Assembly: GCA_963693365.1 (NCBI GenBank)
Contig: CAVNZM010000013.1
Coordinates: forward strand, 4,712,001 to 4,776,000
Origin: Amoebidium appalachense
Taxonomy: Eukaryota; Ichthyosporea
DNA: 64,000 nt
Direction: 5' to 3'
Made by a program: the position numbers and the translations under genes. Every line of letters begins with the position of its first letter. Position 1 is the stretch's first letter. The notes below the pieces were generated by a model. That model saw only the letters and a list, made by a program, of their open reading frames with translations, was not told the origin of the DNA and did no database searches. This document shows, piece after piece, positions 1 to 17,714 of this stretch.

Positions 1-698
1 CAAGTTGCCAACTGTGTCTGTGACTGCACTTTCGTCCAGACTGAGTGCTGCCTGAGACTAATATGATAGTAATGGCCCATGTAAGACCGTCGTATGCGTA
101 ATCATTGCTGCAGGCCGTCAGCTACTAATAGTGATATGCCCTGATATGCTGCGGACACTGGCTGGTGGGGAAGAGACATAGAGCCTGGTGGACGGCCAAC
201 AATAATAATTGCGTGTGCCCCAAAACGTTCTCAGTGTTGAAATCAGCTCATGATCAGAGTACGCTGTATACGTACATGTTGCCAGTGTCGTATACGTTAT
301 GTATATATTGTCCATCTATCATTCTCTCACAGTGTCTGCCTGTGCCACGGTGTGCGTGCACACACGTGTGTGTCAGAGAGAGCTCGAGAGAGAGCTCAGG
401 AGAGAGCTCAGGAGAGAGCTCGAGAGATCGAGAGAGGGAGAGAGCTCGAGAGAGAGAGGGAGGGATCCGGGAGGGAGGGAGAGAGAGAGATATCTGAGAG
501 CTCGAGAGAAAGCTCGAGAGAGCTCGAGAGAGAGAGAGATATCTGAGAGAGCTCGAGAGAGAGAGAGAGAGAGAGAGCTCGAGAGAGAGAGAGCTCGAGA
601 GCTTGAGAGAGAGAGACTCCGAGTCTTAGAGAGATGGCCTTAGTTAGAGAGGGAGAGAGGGGGGGGGGGGGGGGGAGGAAGGGGGGGGGGGGGGGGGG

Positions 699-776
<78 letters not shown>

Positions 777-2153
777 TGTGTGTGTGTGTGTGTGTGTGGG
801 TTTGGGGTTGAGTTTCATGGTGTGCATCGATCATCCATGCGTCTGACAGCCTGTGTGTGTGTGTGTGCACGCATGTGTGTGCACGTGTGTGACAACGTGT
901 CGCACGGTGTACCTAGCGAACGTGACCACTAATCATGAGTGCAGGCTCAGTGAGCGGCAAATGGCCCAGTGTGTACACATGTGTTTGACAAGCCACAGTG
1001 ACACGGTGCACATGTGTAGCATGTGTACGTGTGTGTATGTGTAGTGCGGTGTGTGTCACAGTGTGCTGAGGTGGCACCGGATGTGTTCGACACGTGCACG
1101 TCTGTGTCACAACAGTGTGCCAGTGTGTCATGGTGCGCATGCAGTCTGCCAGAGTGTATGTGACAGTACTGTGTACATGTGTGTATGTGTGTGTTTGTGT
1201 GTGAGCCTGCGTGTGCGTGTGTACGTGTGTGTGTGTGTGTGTGACATGTGGCACTCAGTCTGTGCCAATGACGTGTGGGTGTTTCTATGCATGGTGTGTG
1301 TGTGACACTGTGTCTGACTTGTCAAAGTGTGTGACGGGGCCTGGGCCCACGCCGGCGCCAGCACTGGCTGGTGGCCGACGCCGGGCACGGTGTGTGTGTG
1401 CCTTGCACTAGCCCCGAGTTTCAAATTGAATAAGTGAATGAGTCTACATGTTACTGATCGAGTGTCATATGTCATTGCCAGTGATGTGCACCTGTGTGCA
1501 TTGAGCTTCTTTTGGCCACAATTATCTACATTCCTGATTTAGTGTGTGATCACTCTGTTTAGGCTCAGATCTAGTAGACTTCGAAGACGAGTCTCAGTAG
1601 TGAGACTCGAGCTCCACTGCGCCGCCGGGCAGCCAGATCGTTATACTACTAGTGGCCTTCAGCTCTTCTATGTAACGGCAGTCGACAACACCGTGTAGTG
1701 TACACATTTCTACGTCCGTACACGTCACTAGTACAGGACATCACTGTCACATTTGTGTAGACGACACATGATCATAATCACATGGGTGCCCCCCCCCCCC
1801 CCCCCCCCCCCCACCTCTCTAACAGTCCCCCTCCCGTTAAGTTATTAAAAGCACGAGGAGGCGCCGGCATCGTGTTGTATAGTTTTGTACATGTTTTCTC
1901 AGTGTCACTCATCACGTGCACGTATTAGGATAGTGCTGGATCACACAAACCGGTTCCAGGCGATGCGTTCATTTGCGAACTACTGGTTCAAAATCTGTGA
2001 ACTTTCAAAGATGTTATATGAAACCTTTTAGAAAAAATTACCATTTTTATCATCAAAGCGCCACTACTGCTCACTATCGCCAACAAGATCTTTAGCCAAT
2101 TAACATGAGCTTGTCTCAAACCCGTCACTGATTGATTGTCACGTATTACAGTA
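1..2153. repeat. Gene-free repeat-rich stretch
   Basis: No exon could be recognised here. From about 360 to 775 lies a GA-rich block in which GAGCTC/CTCGAG palindromes interrupt (GA)n, with two poly-G runs near 660-700. (GT)n follows at 776-798, then GT-rich, CACGTG-like sequence to about 1410. A run of about 22 C lies at 1790-1812. The remainder (1420-1785 and 1815-2153) is ordinary mixed sequence and probably includes the 3' UTR of the minus-strand AIP-like gene, though I found no AATAAA on that strand. All long open frames here are read through simple repeats. Confidence 0.8.
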
Positions 2154-7449
<5,296 letters not shown>

Positions 7450-8575
7450 GTGTTCTATCCTACCAGTGGCCGATAACGCGTTTTATTTGGTAGGAGCCTC
7501 CAAATTGAGAAAATAGGAACCTGCAAAGCAATAAACAAACACACAGCTGGATCATATGAGACGTCGTGCTATTGTAGCTCCCTCGGGACCAGTGTTTGCG
7601 CCACGTTGAGAGGACGGGGATACCATGTAATGCTGACAAGTATAATTCACCAATTTGCATGCTTATATTAATTAAGCAAACAAAGGTATTTAAACTTTTT
7701 TAAAACTTTATAAAGCGTTCAAATAAGCAGAAGTCACTAAAAAAAGGAAGCCGCTATCTAAAGCGGCTCACTAGGTTTCCAAGAGGTATCCAATCAAATG
7801 TTACAGTCATCTGTCATATTACCAAATGTAGCGAAAGAGGCGCGCACCCAAAGCCCAGGCCACTCCGCACAATTCGATAAAATCTCTCTTACACCACTTA
7901 GAAGGAAACGAGTATGCTATGTAGCAGTTGTGTTGATCACTGACTGCCATATATTGGCATTTTGTTTCAGCATGATAACAATTTTAATAAAAAAGGACAA
8001 AGGGATCTTTATGTTTGAATAATCCCCATAAGAGTCTTTGAGTGTAATGTTCACTCGTAAAGTACGATCATGATCAACCTCTGCATGCTTGCAAATCACA
8101 AACACCCCGATCAAATCTACTGCTTCTGATACTTCTGAGGAGGGTGGCCTCCGGGTGTGTTTCGTTGTCGTGTTCGAAGAACGAAGTCACTGCAGCTTTC
8201 GCTGTTTTCCTTTGTTGCAGACAGGTCATTTGTGGTCGTAAGAATAAACTTCTCTCTGGATAAGTGGTTTCAAAATAGTACCCTCCATTCCTTCTAAAGA
8301 GAACATGGCGTGTGCCAGCTGAACTGCAGTCATATATTGCCATGCTGAAATGTTTCCTTTTCACGATATACACTAATCAGCCAAAATGGTTGCCTAAAGA
8401 TACAGTAGCACGCGCCATAAGCCATAGAGTCAACGTGTTTTTAGCATCATAGCCATAATAACACCCCACGATTTAGGCACAATACCATCACCTTGTTCCG
8501 TCGGACGCGAAACGAAAACAAGATCAATTCTCTCTTTCTCTTTGAAGCCACTCTTGCCGGTGTTATAACAGCCCC
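7450..8575. promoter_or_regulatory. Divergent intergenic region (AIP-like / ACBD3-like)
   Basis: About 1.1 kb of mixed-composition sequence, nearly free of simple repeats, separates two oppositely transcribed start codons. It should hold both promoters and both 5' UTRs. I saw no convincing TATA box. Two short open frames (7798-8022 plus, 8074-8373 minus) show no recognisable domain. Promoter role is inferred from layout only. Confidence 0.5.
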
Positions 8576-8666
8576 ATGCCTCCCCAAGACGCGACGTTAC
8601 TTGTGGGCATGGCTCACATCGAAGACAAGAATGGCTATCAGCATGGAAAGCTCGCGGATACCTCAG
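8576..8666 (+). other. Proposed first coding exon of the ACBD3-like gene
   Basis: The ATG at 8576 opens a 30-codon frame that ends TCA G|GTGTGTGC. The remaining base joins the acceptor GCAATGCCAG|GTTTGG at 9555/9556 in phase. It reads as ordinary coding sequence with no repeat bias. If it is wrong, the protein starts at 9549 with MPGLDVQSES and is a few dozen residues shorter. Confidence 0.6.
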
Positions 8667-10057
8667 GTGTGTGCTGAGGTAGATCTGGTTCTAGAACTTT
8701 TATCCTGTGTTTTGGTTGACAAGTCGTTAAGAACCAAAGACTTGAACGATCGAGGAGTGCGAATGCGTGGCAGTAGCTTGACATAATTATGGTAGTATGA
8801 GAATTAGTACTGTTAGTCTGTGGGTATGTGTTTGTGTGTGCATGCGTGTGGGCTGTCTCCCACGTATGTGCTTGTATGCAAGATGGACGTGTGTGTGCAT
8901 TGGGCGTAGGTGCCTTGCCAAACACATAGTAGCGGGTGCATTCCGCGTATGTGCCTGCATAGGCATTTGGCGTCCATAAGGGCATTTCGTGTGTGCCTAC
9001 ACGTTCGCTCGTATGAAAAGAACCTGTGCCTTTTACATCTGGTGGTGTGTTCGTGTTAATCTTTTTTTCAGTTCGTCTTGGTTGCATGCCTAGATGCATT
9101 ATGATAGAAAATATGCACAGCAAGCCACGCAAGCTTGTTCTAAGATGTACCTACTACCTCTACCAGGTGTCTTGTTCAGCCCAATATCTATAATGTCACT
9201 GCATCCCTGTGTATCAAGCTTGGTGTGTGTCTGTGCTCACTGCGGTTTATTTATGCTATCCCATTTCCATGTTGTGTTGGTCCGCTTCTCCTTCCTTTAT
9301 TCCCCAAGGCAACCTTTTCTTCTGCCCTTGTGATCTCCCTTTCCGTCTCTGCAGCTCCTTTAGTCTATTTTGCTTGCATTTCCTTTTGCTATTGGCAATA
9401 TGAGCAGGTTTACCAGTCATGGTCGCTGTTTTGGCTACGTTGCACCACCCTTCTATATGTAACCCCTTTTTCTAAGTTTGAGTATCCCTGGAACTAATGA
9501 AACAGTGGTATCGTATTTTGTTGAAACTGACAGAATCGCACTCGTGCAATGCCAGGTTTGGATGTTCAGAGCGAGAGTCTTGTTGCCAGCCATGATAACT
9601 CAAACACATCCATCCCCGTGATATCTGACGATAAAACTACGAACTGCGACGGGAAAGACGATAAACAAGAGGACGATGTGGTGGAATGTGTTCAGACACA
9701 GGCGCTTTCGTCAAGCGAAGAAAACGAGGCTCTGAACAGGCTGCTTGCAGCCCCTTCGGTAGACAATGTCGAGCTTGATGATGAGTAAGTCATGTTTGCT
9801 TGTTTGCTGGATGCTCTGGCATCCGTTCATATCGCATGTCAGTGTGGCTATATGCAGACATAGCACTTGATAAGAAGAGGTATCGGGGTTTGCTGTTCAG
9901 ACACTCTGGGCAACCCACAGAATGTGCTGGCATTGTGTCGTACACCCACACATCCGCACACGGGAATGTCTACACCAGGCAAGCAGACGCTCACCAAGGC
10001 ACACGCACAACACATACACACTTTCTCACACACACCCAACATACACAGAGGCACGCA

Positions 10058-10133
<76 letters not shown>

Positions 10134-10251
10134 TGCCCGTCCACCTGCCCGCCCACGCACCCGCCCACCTGCCTGTCCACCACCCGCCCGCCTGCTCACC
10201 CGCCCGCCAGGCCGTGGCATGGGCGCCTGCACGAACGCGCGCGCGCGCGCG

Positions 10252-10310
<59 letters not shown>

Positions 10311-10342
10311 AGAGACAGATGTAGTCACAGGGAGAAGCTGCG

Positions 10343-10406
<64 letters not shown>

Positions 10407-10654
10407 CAGATGTAGTCACAGGGAGAAGCTGTAGGATGATAGAGGAATGTATATATAACCATGTCCTGTACCTTGAACACAAACCGTGCTTACTGTGATT
10501 CTTACACACACACACACACATACATGCCCGTCCCCCTGCCCGCCCACGCACCCGCCCACCTGCCCGTCCGCCCAACCGCCCGCCTGCTCACCCGCCCGCC
10601 AGCCCGTGGCATGGGCGCCTGCACGAACGCGCGCGTGTGCGCGCGCGCGCGCGT

Positions 10655-10716
<62 letters not shown>

Positions 10717-10744
10717 ACAGATGTAGTCACAGGGAGAAGCTGCG

Positions 10745-10806
<62 letters not shown>

Positions 10807-10898
10807 CAGATGTAGTCACAGGGAGAAGCTGTAGGATGATAGAGGAATGTATATATAACCATGTCCTGTACCTTGAACACAAACCGTGCTTACTGTGA

Positions 10899-10933
<35 letters not shown>

Positions 10934-11963
10934 AATATTTCTATATGCCACCACGACCCCACACCCATCACTCGGTTAGCCCACGACTCACACCCTTACC
11001 TGCTTGCTGATAAATAATCCCCCCCCCCCCCCCCCCCCCCGTCCCCCCTTGCTGATAAATATCCCCCCCCCCCCCCCCCTCCCCCGCCCCCCCAAAAGGA
11101 ACCTTTCCATCTCCCCACGCTTTTTGGTTCTTTTGGCAGAGAAGGGGGAGGGGAAGGGGAAGAGGGGGGGGGAGGGGGGGGGGGGGGAGGATGAATATTG
11201 GATCATCCCCCCCCTCTCTCTCTCCCCCCCCCCCCAAAAAAAAAACAAACAAATAAAAATAAAAATATAAACAAAATCACGCACCACATACCACCACTAC
11301 CATCCACATGTAAGCGCAATCTTCGCACTTGCGAACTATGCAGAACTTTTCTAGTCTCTCTTTCTGGTTATGCTCTTGTTTAGTTAATACATATCTGTTT
11401 AAAGTACTGTTTAAAGCCCTGCTCTTTCCACAGCTATGGTTGCATGCTTCAGTTATGGGCACACGTTCAACTGTTTGGTTTTAACATGCAGTAACCATTG
11501 CGCTAAAGCTGGCATTGTTGACTAATGGGCCCGTATAAATTGTCACCACGCAAATTGTGCTTCCATTTATTTCAAGATCATGTCTCCTTTTCAAACCATT
11601 CTGGCCGTTTTCTTCTTGCGCAGTAACAAGATGCTACAGTGGGCTTTGGCTCTATGCGCCCGAAACATGGGGCCACAGCGTGATTTTTTCCCCAATCATC
11701 GCTGAATAATGAGCATAGTATTCGAAGTTATCGTACAACACAAAACCTCGGCTGTTTGTCGGCAGTTAAAAGGTATTTGAACCATGTGTCTTTATCAACC
11801 ATTCTAACAGTTTCCTTCTTGCAGTAACAGGGTGTTAAAGCGGGCGTTGACTGATGCACCGGAATATGTGGCCAACTATTTTGAACTCAAGAGGCTGCAC
11901 AGCACGGGAGGCTCCAAGGACCTATTGCAGCTGGGCGCTAGTCCCATTGCCAGGTGCGTGTAC

Positions 11964-12003
<40 letters not shown>

Positions 12004-12046
12004 TGTGTGTTTGTGTGTGTACGTGTGTGTGTACGTGTGTGTACGT

Positions 12047-12136
<90 letters not shown>

Positions 12137-15100
12137 TGCGTGCATGCGTGCATGCGTGCATGCGTGCGTGTCTAAATGTGTTGTGCCAGTATAAGGGTGC
12201 ATGCGCACGTACGCAAGGGCAGGTGTAAGAGGGGGGGGGGGGGGGGGTTTGAGTGTGTTCCCCCCCCTCCCCCCCCGCCCCCCGTCTCTCAACGTTTGTG
12301 CGCTAGGCTGTGACGTGCAATACGTCTTTCAAGCTGTATGTATTCGTCTCGATATGCCATCATACGCCCAGCAGGTTGTTGTTCGTTGCATATGTTCGTG
12401 TTTGGTGCTGTGTTCCTCATTCCAACCTCCCCCCTCCCCCCCCCCCTCCCCCAATAACTCGGGCGCGTAGCTCATCGTTCACTGCCCCCTCTCCTGCTTG
12501 GACCTGGTTCACACTATTCGGATACTAATACAGGGCCATCGTATTACACAGTGTTACAATATTACTGGCACGTACCCACCAACATCAAACTGACACACAA
12601 TCAACAACCACGTATCGTGATAGTGACGTGTCTTCATAATAAACAGAAGGTTCAACTATTCCGTGTTCATGATCAGTGGAAACCGAAACCGAAATCAAGT
12701 TTGATCTGAATTACCGTATATAGGAACTTTTTAAACGAGAACCAATATTACAGAGTGTTACCGATCATGCGTAATCCAAGCACTGATTGGTGCATCTGCA
12801 CAGGTCCACGACCGAGCCGCTTTCAGTGCGCAGGTTGAGCACTGGCTCTGAGGTGGGCTGCATCACGTGGGGCCTGCCGGTAAAGACTGTCTTCAACCTG
12901 GCCTTGGACTATATCAATGCGGGTGAGTAATAATTCACTGAGTATTTGTGTGGGTGTAGTCGAATGATCAATGGGATAGTCGTGAGATATTTAGAGGAAA
13001 ATTTGGAGTAGTAAAGGGAGGATAATGATGGGATTGTTATGGGATATTCTGTATCAATGCGGATGCGTATTGATGTGGTTGTATCGAAATTCCAATGGGA
13101 TAGTCGTAAGCTATTTAAGGGATTTATCGTGACTTGGGATAGATGCTGGTGGTGGATTAATAGGGTGTCTTTATTCGGGCCGTATCAATTTAGGTGCGCA
13201 TTTGCATGGTTGTAGCAAAACTTCAAGGGGATAGTCGGGAGATATACAGGCAGCCGTGGGTTGGGATAGATGCTGGCGCGTGTGTATATGGTTGTAGCCA
13301 CTTTTGATGGGATAGCCTCGTAATACTAAGGGGGTTTATGTTGACTTGGGGTAGATGATATGCTAGTGGTGGATATATATGGTGTATTTATTTGGGCCTT
13401 GGACTATAAAAGTGCTGGTGTGTTTTGATGTGGTTGTAGCCAAATTTCAACGGGATAGTCGTGAGATATTCAAGGGATCTGCCGTGGGTTGGGATAGATG
13501 CTGGCGTGTATGTTTATGGTTGTAGGCACTTTTATTTGGATAGCCTCGTAATACTAAGGGGGTTTATCTTGACTTGGGGTAGATGATATGCTAGTGGTGG
13601 ATATATATGGTGTATTATTTTTCGGGCCTTGGACTATAAATGTGCTGGTGCCTTTTGATATGGTTGTAGGAATGAATGGAATAGTCGCTAGATATTCAGG
13701 GGATAATGTGGAACGTGAAGGGAAGATTGGTGAAATGGTCAGACGATATTCCGAGAATAATGTGCAATGAAGAAGAAAAGATATCAGTGAGATGGTAAGG
13801 GGATATTCAGAGGAATATTGGCATTAGTGAAGGGAGAATATTAACGGAATAGCCAGAAGATAATCAGGCGATAGTCGAGGCTTGGAGTGGATAGATGCTG
13901 GTGTGTATGTACATGGTTGAGCCAACTGTTGCTGGATAGCCGTGAGATAATCATGGGAAGATGTGCAATAGTTATATGACAATACGAATGGGATATCTGT
14001 TAGAAACTTACGAGGTGTTTGTGATGTGGGATGGCTTTGGGGATTAGATAAACGGGATAGTCGTGGGATACTAATAGCAAACATGAATATCTCCGAGTCT
14101 CCGTCGTAGCGGCTTGTCACGTTATCTCACAGACCTATTTTTGTGCAGAGTCCAGACACGTGCAGCTAACATATGCCGACCGCAACCTACTGTTTGCACT
14201 CAAGCGCCAAGCCCTCAAGGGCCCATATTCCCCCGACAAGATGCCCAACCTGGGCTGGTTCGATTGGGTTGGCCACGACATCAAGTATACCCCCCCCCCC
14301 CCCCCCCCCGCCCACCATTGTTCTCCCCCCCCCCCCCCCTCCCCCCACCCACCCACCCCTTCCTCCCTCCCCTTCCCCCGTTCCTCCCTCGACTCTCCCC
14401 CTGCCCCCGTCGCTGGTGGTTCAAGGCCCCTACCCGAAAATAGGCTTCAATTTTGATGATAATGTGTGCGTGTATGTGTGTGTGTGTGTGCCTGCACGTG
14501 GGTGTGTGTTTCTTTATTTCACTGCCTCATGTCAACCGTTATGAATTCTATCGTATCCTGTGAACCAGACTGCCTGCAGGTGAGCATTTTTTATGGCGCT
14601 AAATTGGCCGCACTGGTCATTGACCATAGAATCCCATCCATGGCTGAAAACCAAAACAAACGAAGTTGGTAAATCAAGGGGAACCAGATAAACCTATAAA
14701 TTCCACAGTCTTATCCGGGCATAAAACTTACATCACCAGTTTCTATCCGAGGGTTCTTCCCCTCTTCAGGGGAAAGTGGGAGGGGCTTGTATAGTATAGA
14801 ATTACACATCTAGAGTTGGCTTGTTGTGTCGCCCTAAGGTTTCTTCCGTTTTCAGAGGCATCAAGTTTTTTTGTTTTTTTTTTGTTTTTTTTGGTTCCAA
14901 GGTCTTTTTTCCCGCCTCAGGCGCAAGTGGGAGGCGCTTGGAGAGATGGACGTCAACGATGCCATGTCGATGTTTTGCCGCACTCTTGAGGAATGCAGCG
15001 AGGACTGGAAGGTGTTTCTATTGGACGAGAAGAGACGCATCGACGCTGAGCTGAGGAGGGAATGGGACAGGCAGCAGGAGGTGGTGTGTATTCATCCCCA

Positions 15101-15907
15101 TCCCCCCCCCCCCCCCCCCCCCCCCCCCTCCCCCCCTCCCCCCCCCCCCCCCCACTCCCCCGCTGCCGGAACCCCCCGAATGACGGGCCTGTTCAAAAAG
15201 TGTCTTCTGCCTGCACACTTAATTGTTTGATTTCGGGTTTCTTATTTTTGTGATGTTTTGTCGTGTGTCCTTTGGTGTTCCCTCCATACTTTCAACCCTC
15301 TGACGTATACACCCCCCCCTCCCCCCCCCCCCCCCCCCCTCCCCCTACCCCCCCCAAAAAAAACAAATTAGACCCCCGTTGATGATGGGATCTGCTTAGG
15401 GTGCTTACTACGCTTTGCTAATGTTGCATTGCTTGTATATACTCCCTTTGTGTGTTCGCATACCAAGTTGTGCCCTTGTGTGCTGCAACAAATTTCTCTT
15501 CGCTTAATTGTACTTCGTACCCTACTCTGAATTCTAATCCTTTCCCCCCCCCCCCCCCCTCCCCCTCTCCCCCCTTTCCCCCTCCCCCCTCCCCCCGCCC
15601 CCTCCCTTCCCCTCCCTCCCCTCCTTTTTCCCCAGTTGTGAATGACTTGGGCTACCGCTGGGCAGGGGTCGTAGTCATGATGCATACTGTGTGTGTGCAC
15701 TTTTTTGCAAGACCTGTGTTTTGTTATCCGTCGTGAATGTGTACCTAGTACCAGAGTATGATTGCAAACCCTTCTCATCTCTCTCCACCTGTTACTGGCC
15801 TGTTCTTCCTATGTTTGCATAGTCGGTATTTGTCTCTGCATATCGGTCTAATATCCTGTTACGTGGGTTCGCTATGTAACGTGCTAGATAACACACATTC
15901 TGACCGC

Positions 15908-15942
<35 letters not shown>

Positions 15943-17147
15943 ACCCCCTCACCCGTCCGCCCATCTGCCCCCCTCCCCCCTCCCCCCTCCCCCCCCCTCC
16001 CCCCCTCCCCGCGTGTTCTCTACCCCTCACATCCTGTTGCTCAAACCCACGTGTGTGTCTGCACGTATGCAGCTGCGCAAAGCAGAAGAGGAAAGGCAGC
16101 GAGGGTTGGAGGAGGAGAGCATACGCCGCGTGGAGGAACAGAGAAGACTCAGGGAGGAAGAGGAGGAAAGGGAGCGGGAGAGGGAGAGGCTAAGGCAACT
16201 GGAGGAAGAGAAAAAGAAAAACGAAAAAAACGAAACTGAGCAACCACAAACAACCCACCACGATTCCTTCAACCCGCAAGACGCCGGCGGGGTAAAAAAT
16301 TTTGCCGACGCAACCGGCAACGATTCACAAGGGCACGAACACGAACATGCAAACAGTGAGTACGATCTGCCGTATGAGCAATGGATTGAGCAGGTTCGTG
16401 CGGACCCAAATGCGTGCCTGGTGGTGCCCCGAGGGGAGACGGTCATTGTGAGGGTGCCCATTGCTGAGGCAAATACTATGACTTGGTATGTATCCCCTTT
16501 CCCCCCCCCTCCCCCCCCCCCCCCCTGGAAAAAAAAAAAAAAAAAAAAGGTAAAAAGAGAGAGAAAGAGAAAAGAAAATTGTACATGGTGTTGGCAGGTG
16601 TGAACGTGTATTTGGTACTCTGTACACCCCCCCCCCCCCCCCCCCCCCCCCCCTCCCTCTTCCCTTCTTCCCCTCAGCTCATTTATAGGAACTAGGCCAT
16701 GATGATGGGCTCTGTTCACGTGTCTCTCTCCTATACTTTTTTTTTTAATTTTTTTTTGGAAGGGGTGGGGTTTCCATTAGTTGTATAGTTGTTCTTTGTG
16801 AATTTTTGTGTTTTGTCTTATGATGATGCCTCCCTTTCCATAAGTCCAATCTCCAATGCTTCAAACCCCCCCCCCCCCTCTCCCCCCTCCCTTCCTCACC
16901 CCCCTTCTCCTCCCAAACACACACGCTCACTCCCCTCTGAGATGAGGCTTTAGTTTCCCTGCATATTAGTCGTCTGTATTCTTTTTGCATGGATGTGAAG
17001 GTACTAAAGATATGTGCCACCCTCTAACCAAGCGATGATCCCCCCCTCCCCCCCCCCCCCCCCCCCCCCCCCCCCACCACCACCACCACCACCACCACCA
17101 CCACCACACACACACCCTTCTGCCCTCCGGGCCCTTGATACAATATA

Positions 17148-17188
<41 letters not shown>

Positions 17189-17714
17189 TTCCCCCCCTCC
17201 AAACCCACCCACCCAACCGCCCTTTTTCTTTTTGCCAGAATAATTAGCAACTCATGCCACCCCTACCAACCTATACTCTCACTCTAGCAGTTGAACAACT
17301 TCCCGTGGCATTCCTCACCCTCCGGCTAACCTATCCATTCCCTCTGACCCAAATAGGTGGGAGTTCAACGTAGAATCATACGACATCAACTTTGGCGTGT
17401 CGTTTGAATACGTCAGCGAGGAGCACACACAAGGGGAGGAGAATGATATCGATGAACAGACGGACGAATCTGCTGACGACGGGGAAGAAGAAGATGAAGA
17501 AAATACGGGAAATTTGGAAAATCCAAAAGAAATTGACCCCAAAAGTATCCGCACGATTAGAATTCTCCCGCTTCTACCCAAGATGGCATCAAAGACGGTT
17601 GTGAGGGGATGCCACGTCTCGCCCTGCCCCGGCACGTACCTCTTGCACTTTGATAACAGCTACAGTTACCTTCGGTCAAAGACTTTATACTATCAGGTGT
17701 ACGCCAAATCATGA
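8576..17714 (+). CDS. ACBD3: ACBD3/GCP60-like Golgi protein, 8 exons, 544 aa
   Basis: Exons are 8576-8666, 9556-9784, 11825-11953, 12804-12922, 14149-14284, 14921-15080, 16073-16485 and 17357-17714 (TGA). Phases are continuous and the length is near human ACBD3 (528 aa). Residues about 135-235 form the acyl-CoA-binding domain (GLPVKTVFNLALDYINAG, LKRQALKGPYSPDKMPNLGW, RKWEALGEMDVNDAMSMF). Exon 7 starts a Glu/Arg-rich coiled coil (RKAEEERQRGLEEES). Exons 7-8 form the C-terminal GOLD domain (ETVIVRVPIAEA, WWEFNVESYDINFG, GTYLLHFDNSYSYLRSKTLY), with an acidic loop as in the human protein. In animals ACBD3 binds giantin/golgin-B1 and recruits PI4KB to the Golgi. Exon 1 (MPPQDATLLVGMAHIEDK) is the least certain. 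It follows an in-frame TGA and splices in phase to 9556. The alternative is a start at ATG 9549, also preceded by an in-frame TGA. The N-terminal 130 residues are not conserved. Confidence 0.92.
10122..10903. repeat. Tandem duplication of a ~391-400 nt repeat unit
   Basis: The sequence from 10130 to 10503 recurs almost unchanged from 10521 to 10903. Each copy has a CCCGCCCACGCACC-type block, a CG-alternating run, (CA)n, two copies of GACAGATGTAGTCACAGGGA, and the same unique tail ending in GTGCTTACTGTGATTCTT. It lies in intron 2 of the ACBD3-like gene. The copies differ mainly in microsatellite length, so the duplication is young or an assembly artefact. Confidence 0.9.
11954..12803 (+). repeat. 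ACBD3-like intron 3 with donor-linked (GT)n
   Basis: The donor AG|GTGCGTG at 11953/11954 runs almost at once into (GT)n (11967-12133). This is followed by poly-G (12230-12247), a dispersed intron module (about 12299-12430) and poly-C. The last 270 bases are mixed sequence ending in CACAG. Confidence 0.85.
12923..14148 (+). repeat. ACBD3-like intron 4: degenerate array echoing the exon end
   Basis: From about 12925 to 14100 the intron is made of imperfect units containing GGGATAGTCGTGAGATAT-like and GTGGTTGTAGC-like segments. Several units begin with a copy of the 3' end of the preceding exon (GGCCTTGGACTATA, real copy at 12900-12913; echoes at 13394 and 13625, weaker ones at 13052 and 13177). 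The acceptor is TTGTGCAG at 14148. Confidence 0.85.
14285..16072 (+). repeat. ACBD3-like introns 5 and 6: poly-C runs and dispersed modules
   Basis: Apart from the exon at 14921-15080, this stretch holds poly-C/pyrimidine blocks (14289-14410, 15103-15160, 15311-15350, 15541-15635, 15907-16010). Four modules of the dispersed intron family lie at about 15172-15310, 15370-15550, 15640-15775 and 15795-15905. It is the densest cluster of that family in the window. Confidence 0.8.
16486..17356 (+). repeat. ACBD3-like intron 7: poly-C, (CCA)n and module fragments
   Basis: It contains C runs (16627-16652, 17041-17075, 17150-17190), (CCA)n at 17075-17106 and two module fragments (about 16693-16740 and 16790-16880). 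The acceptor is CAAATAG|GTGGGAG at 17356/17357. Confidence 0.75.

Noticed and set aside
8074-8373. Minus-strand open frame of 99 codons in the divergent region
   Set aside because: No recognisable domain, no supporting splice or start context, and chance length for sequence of this composition.
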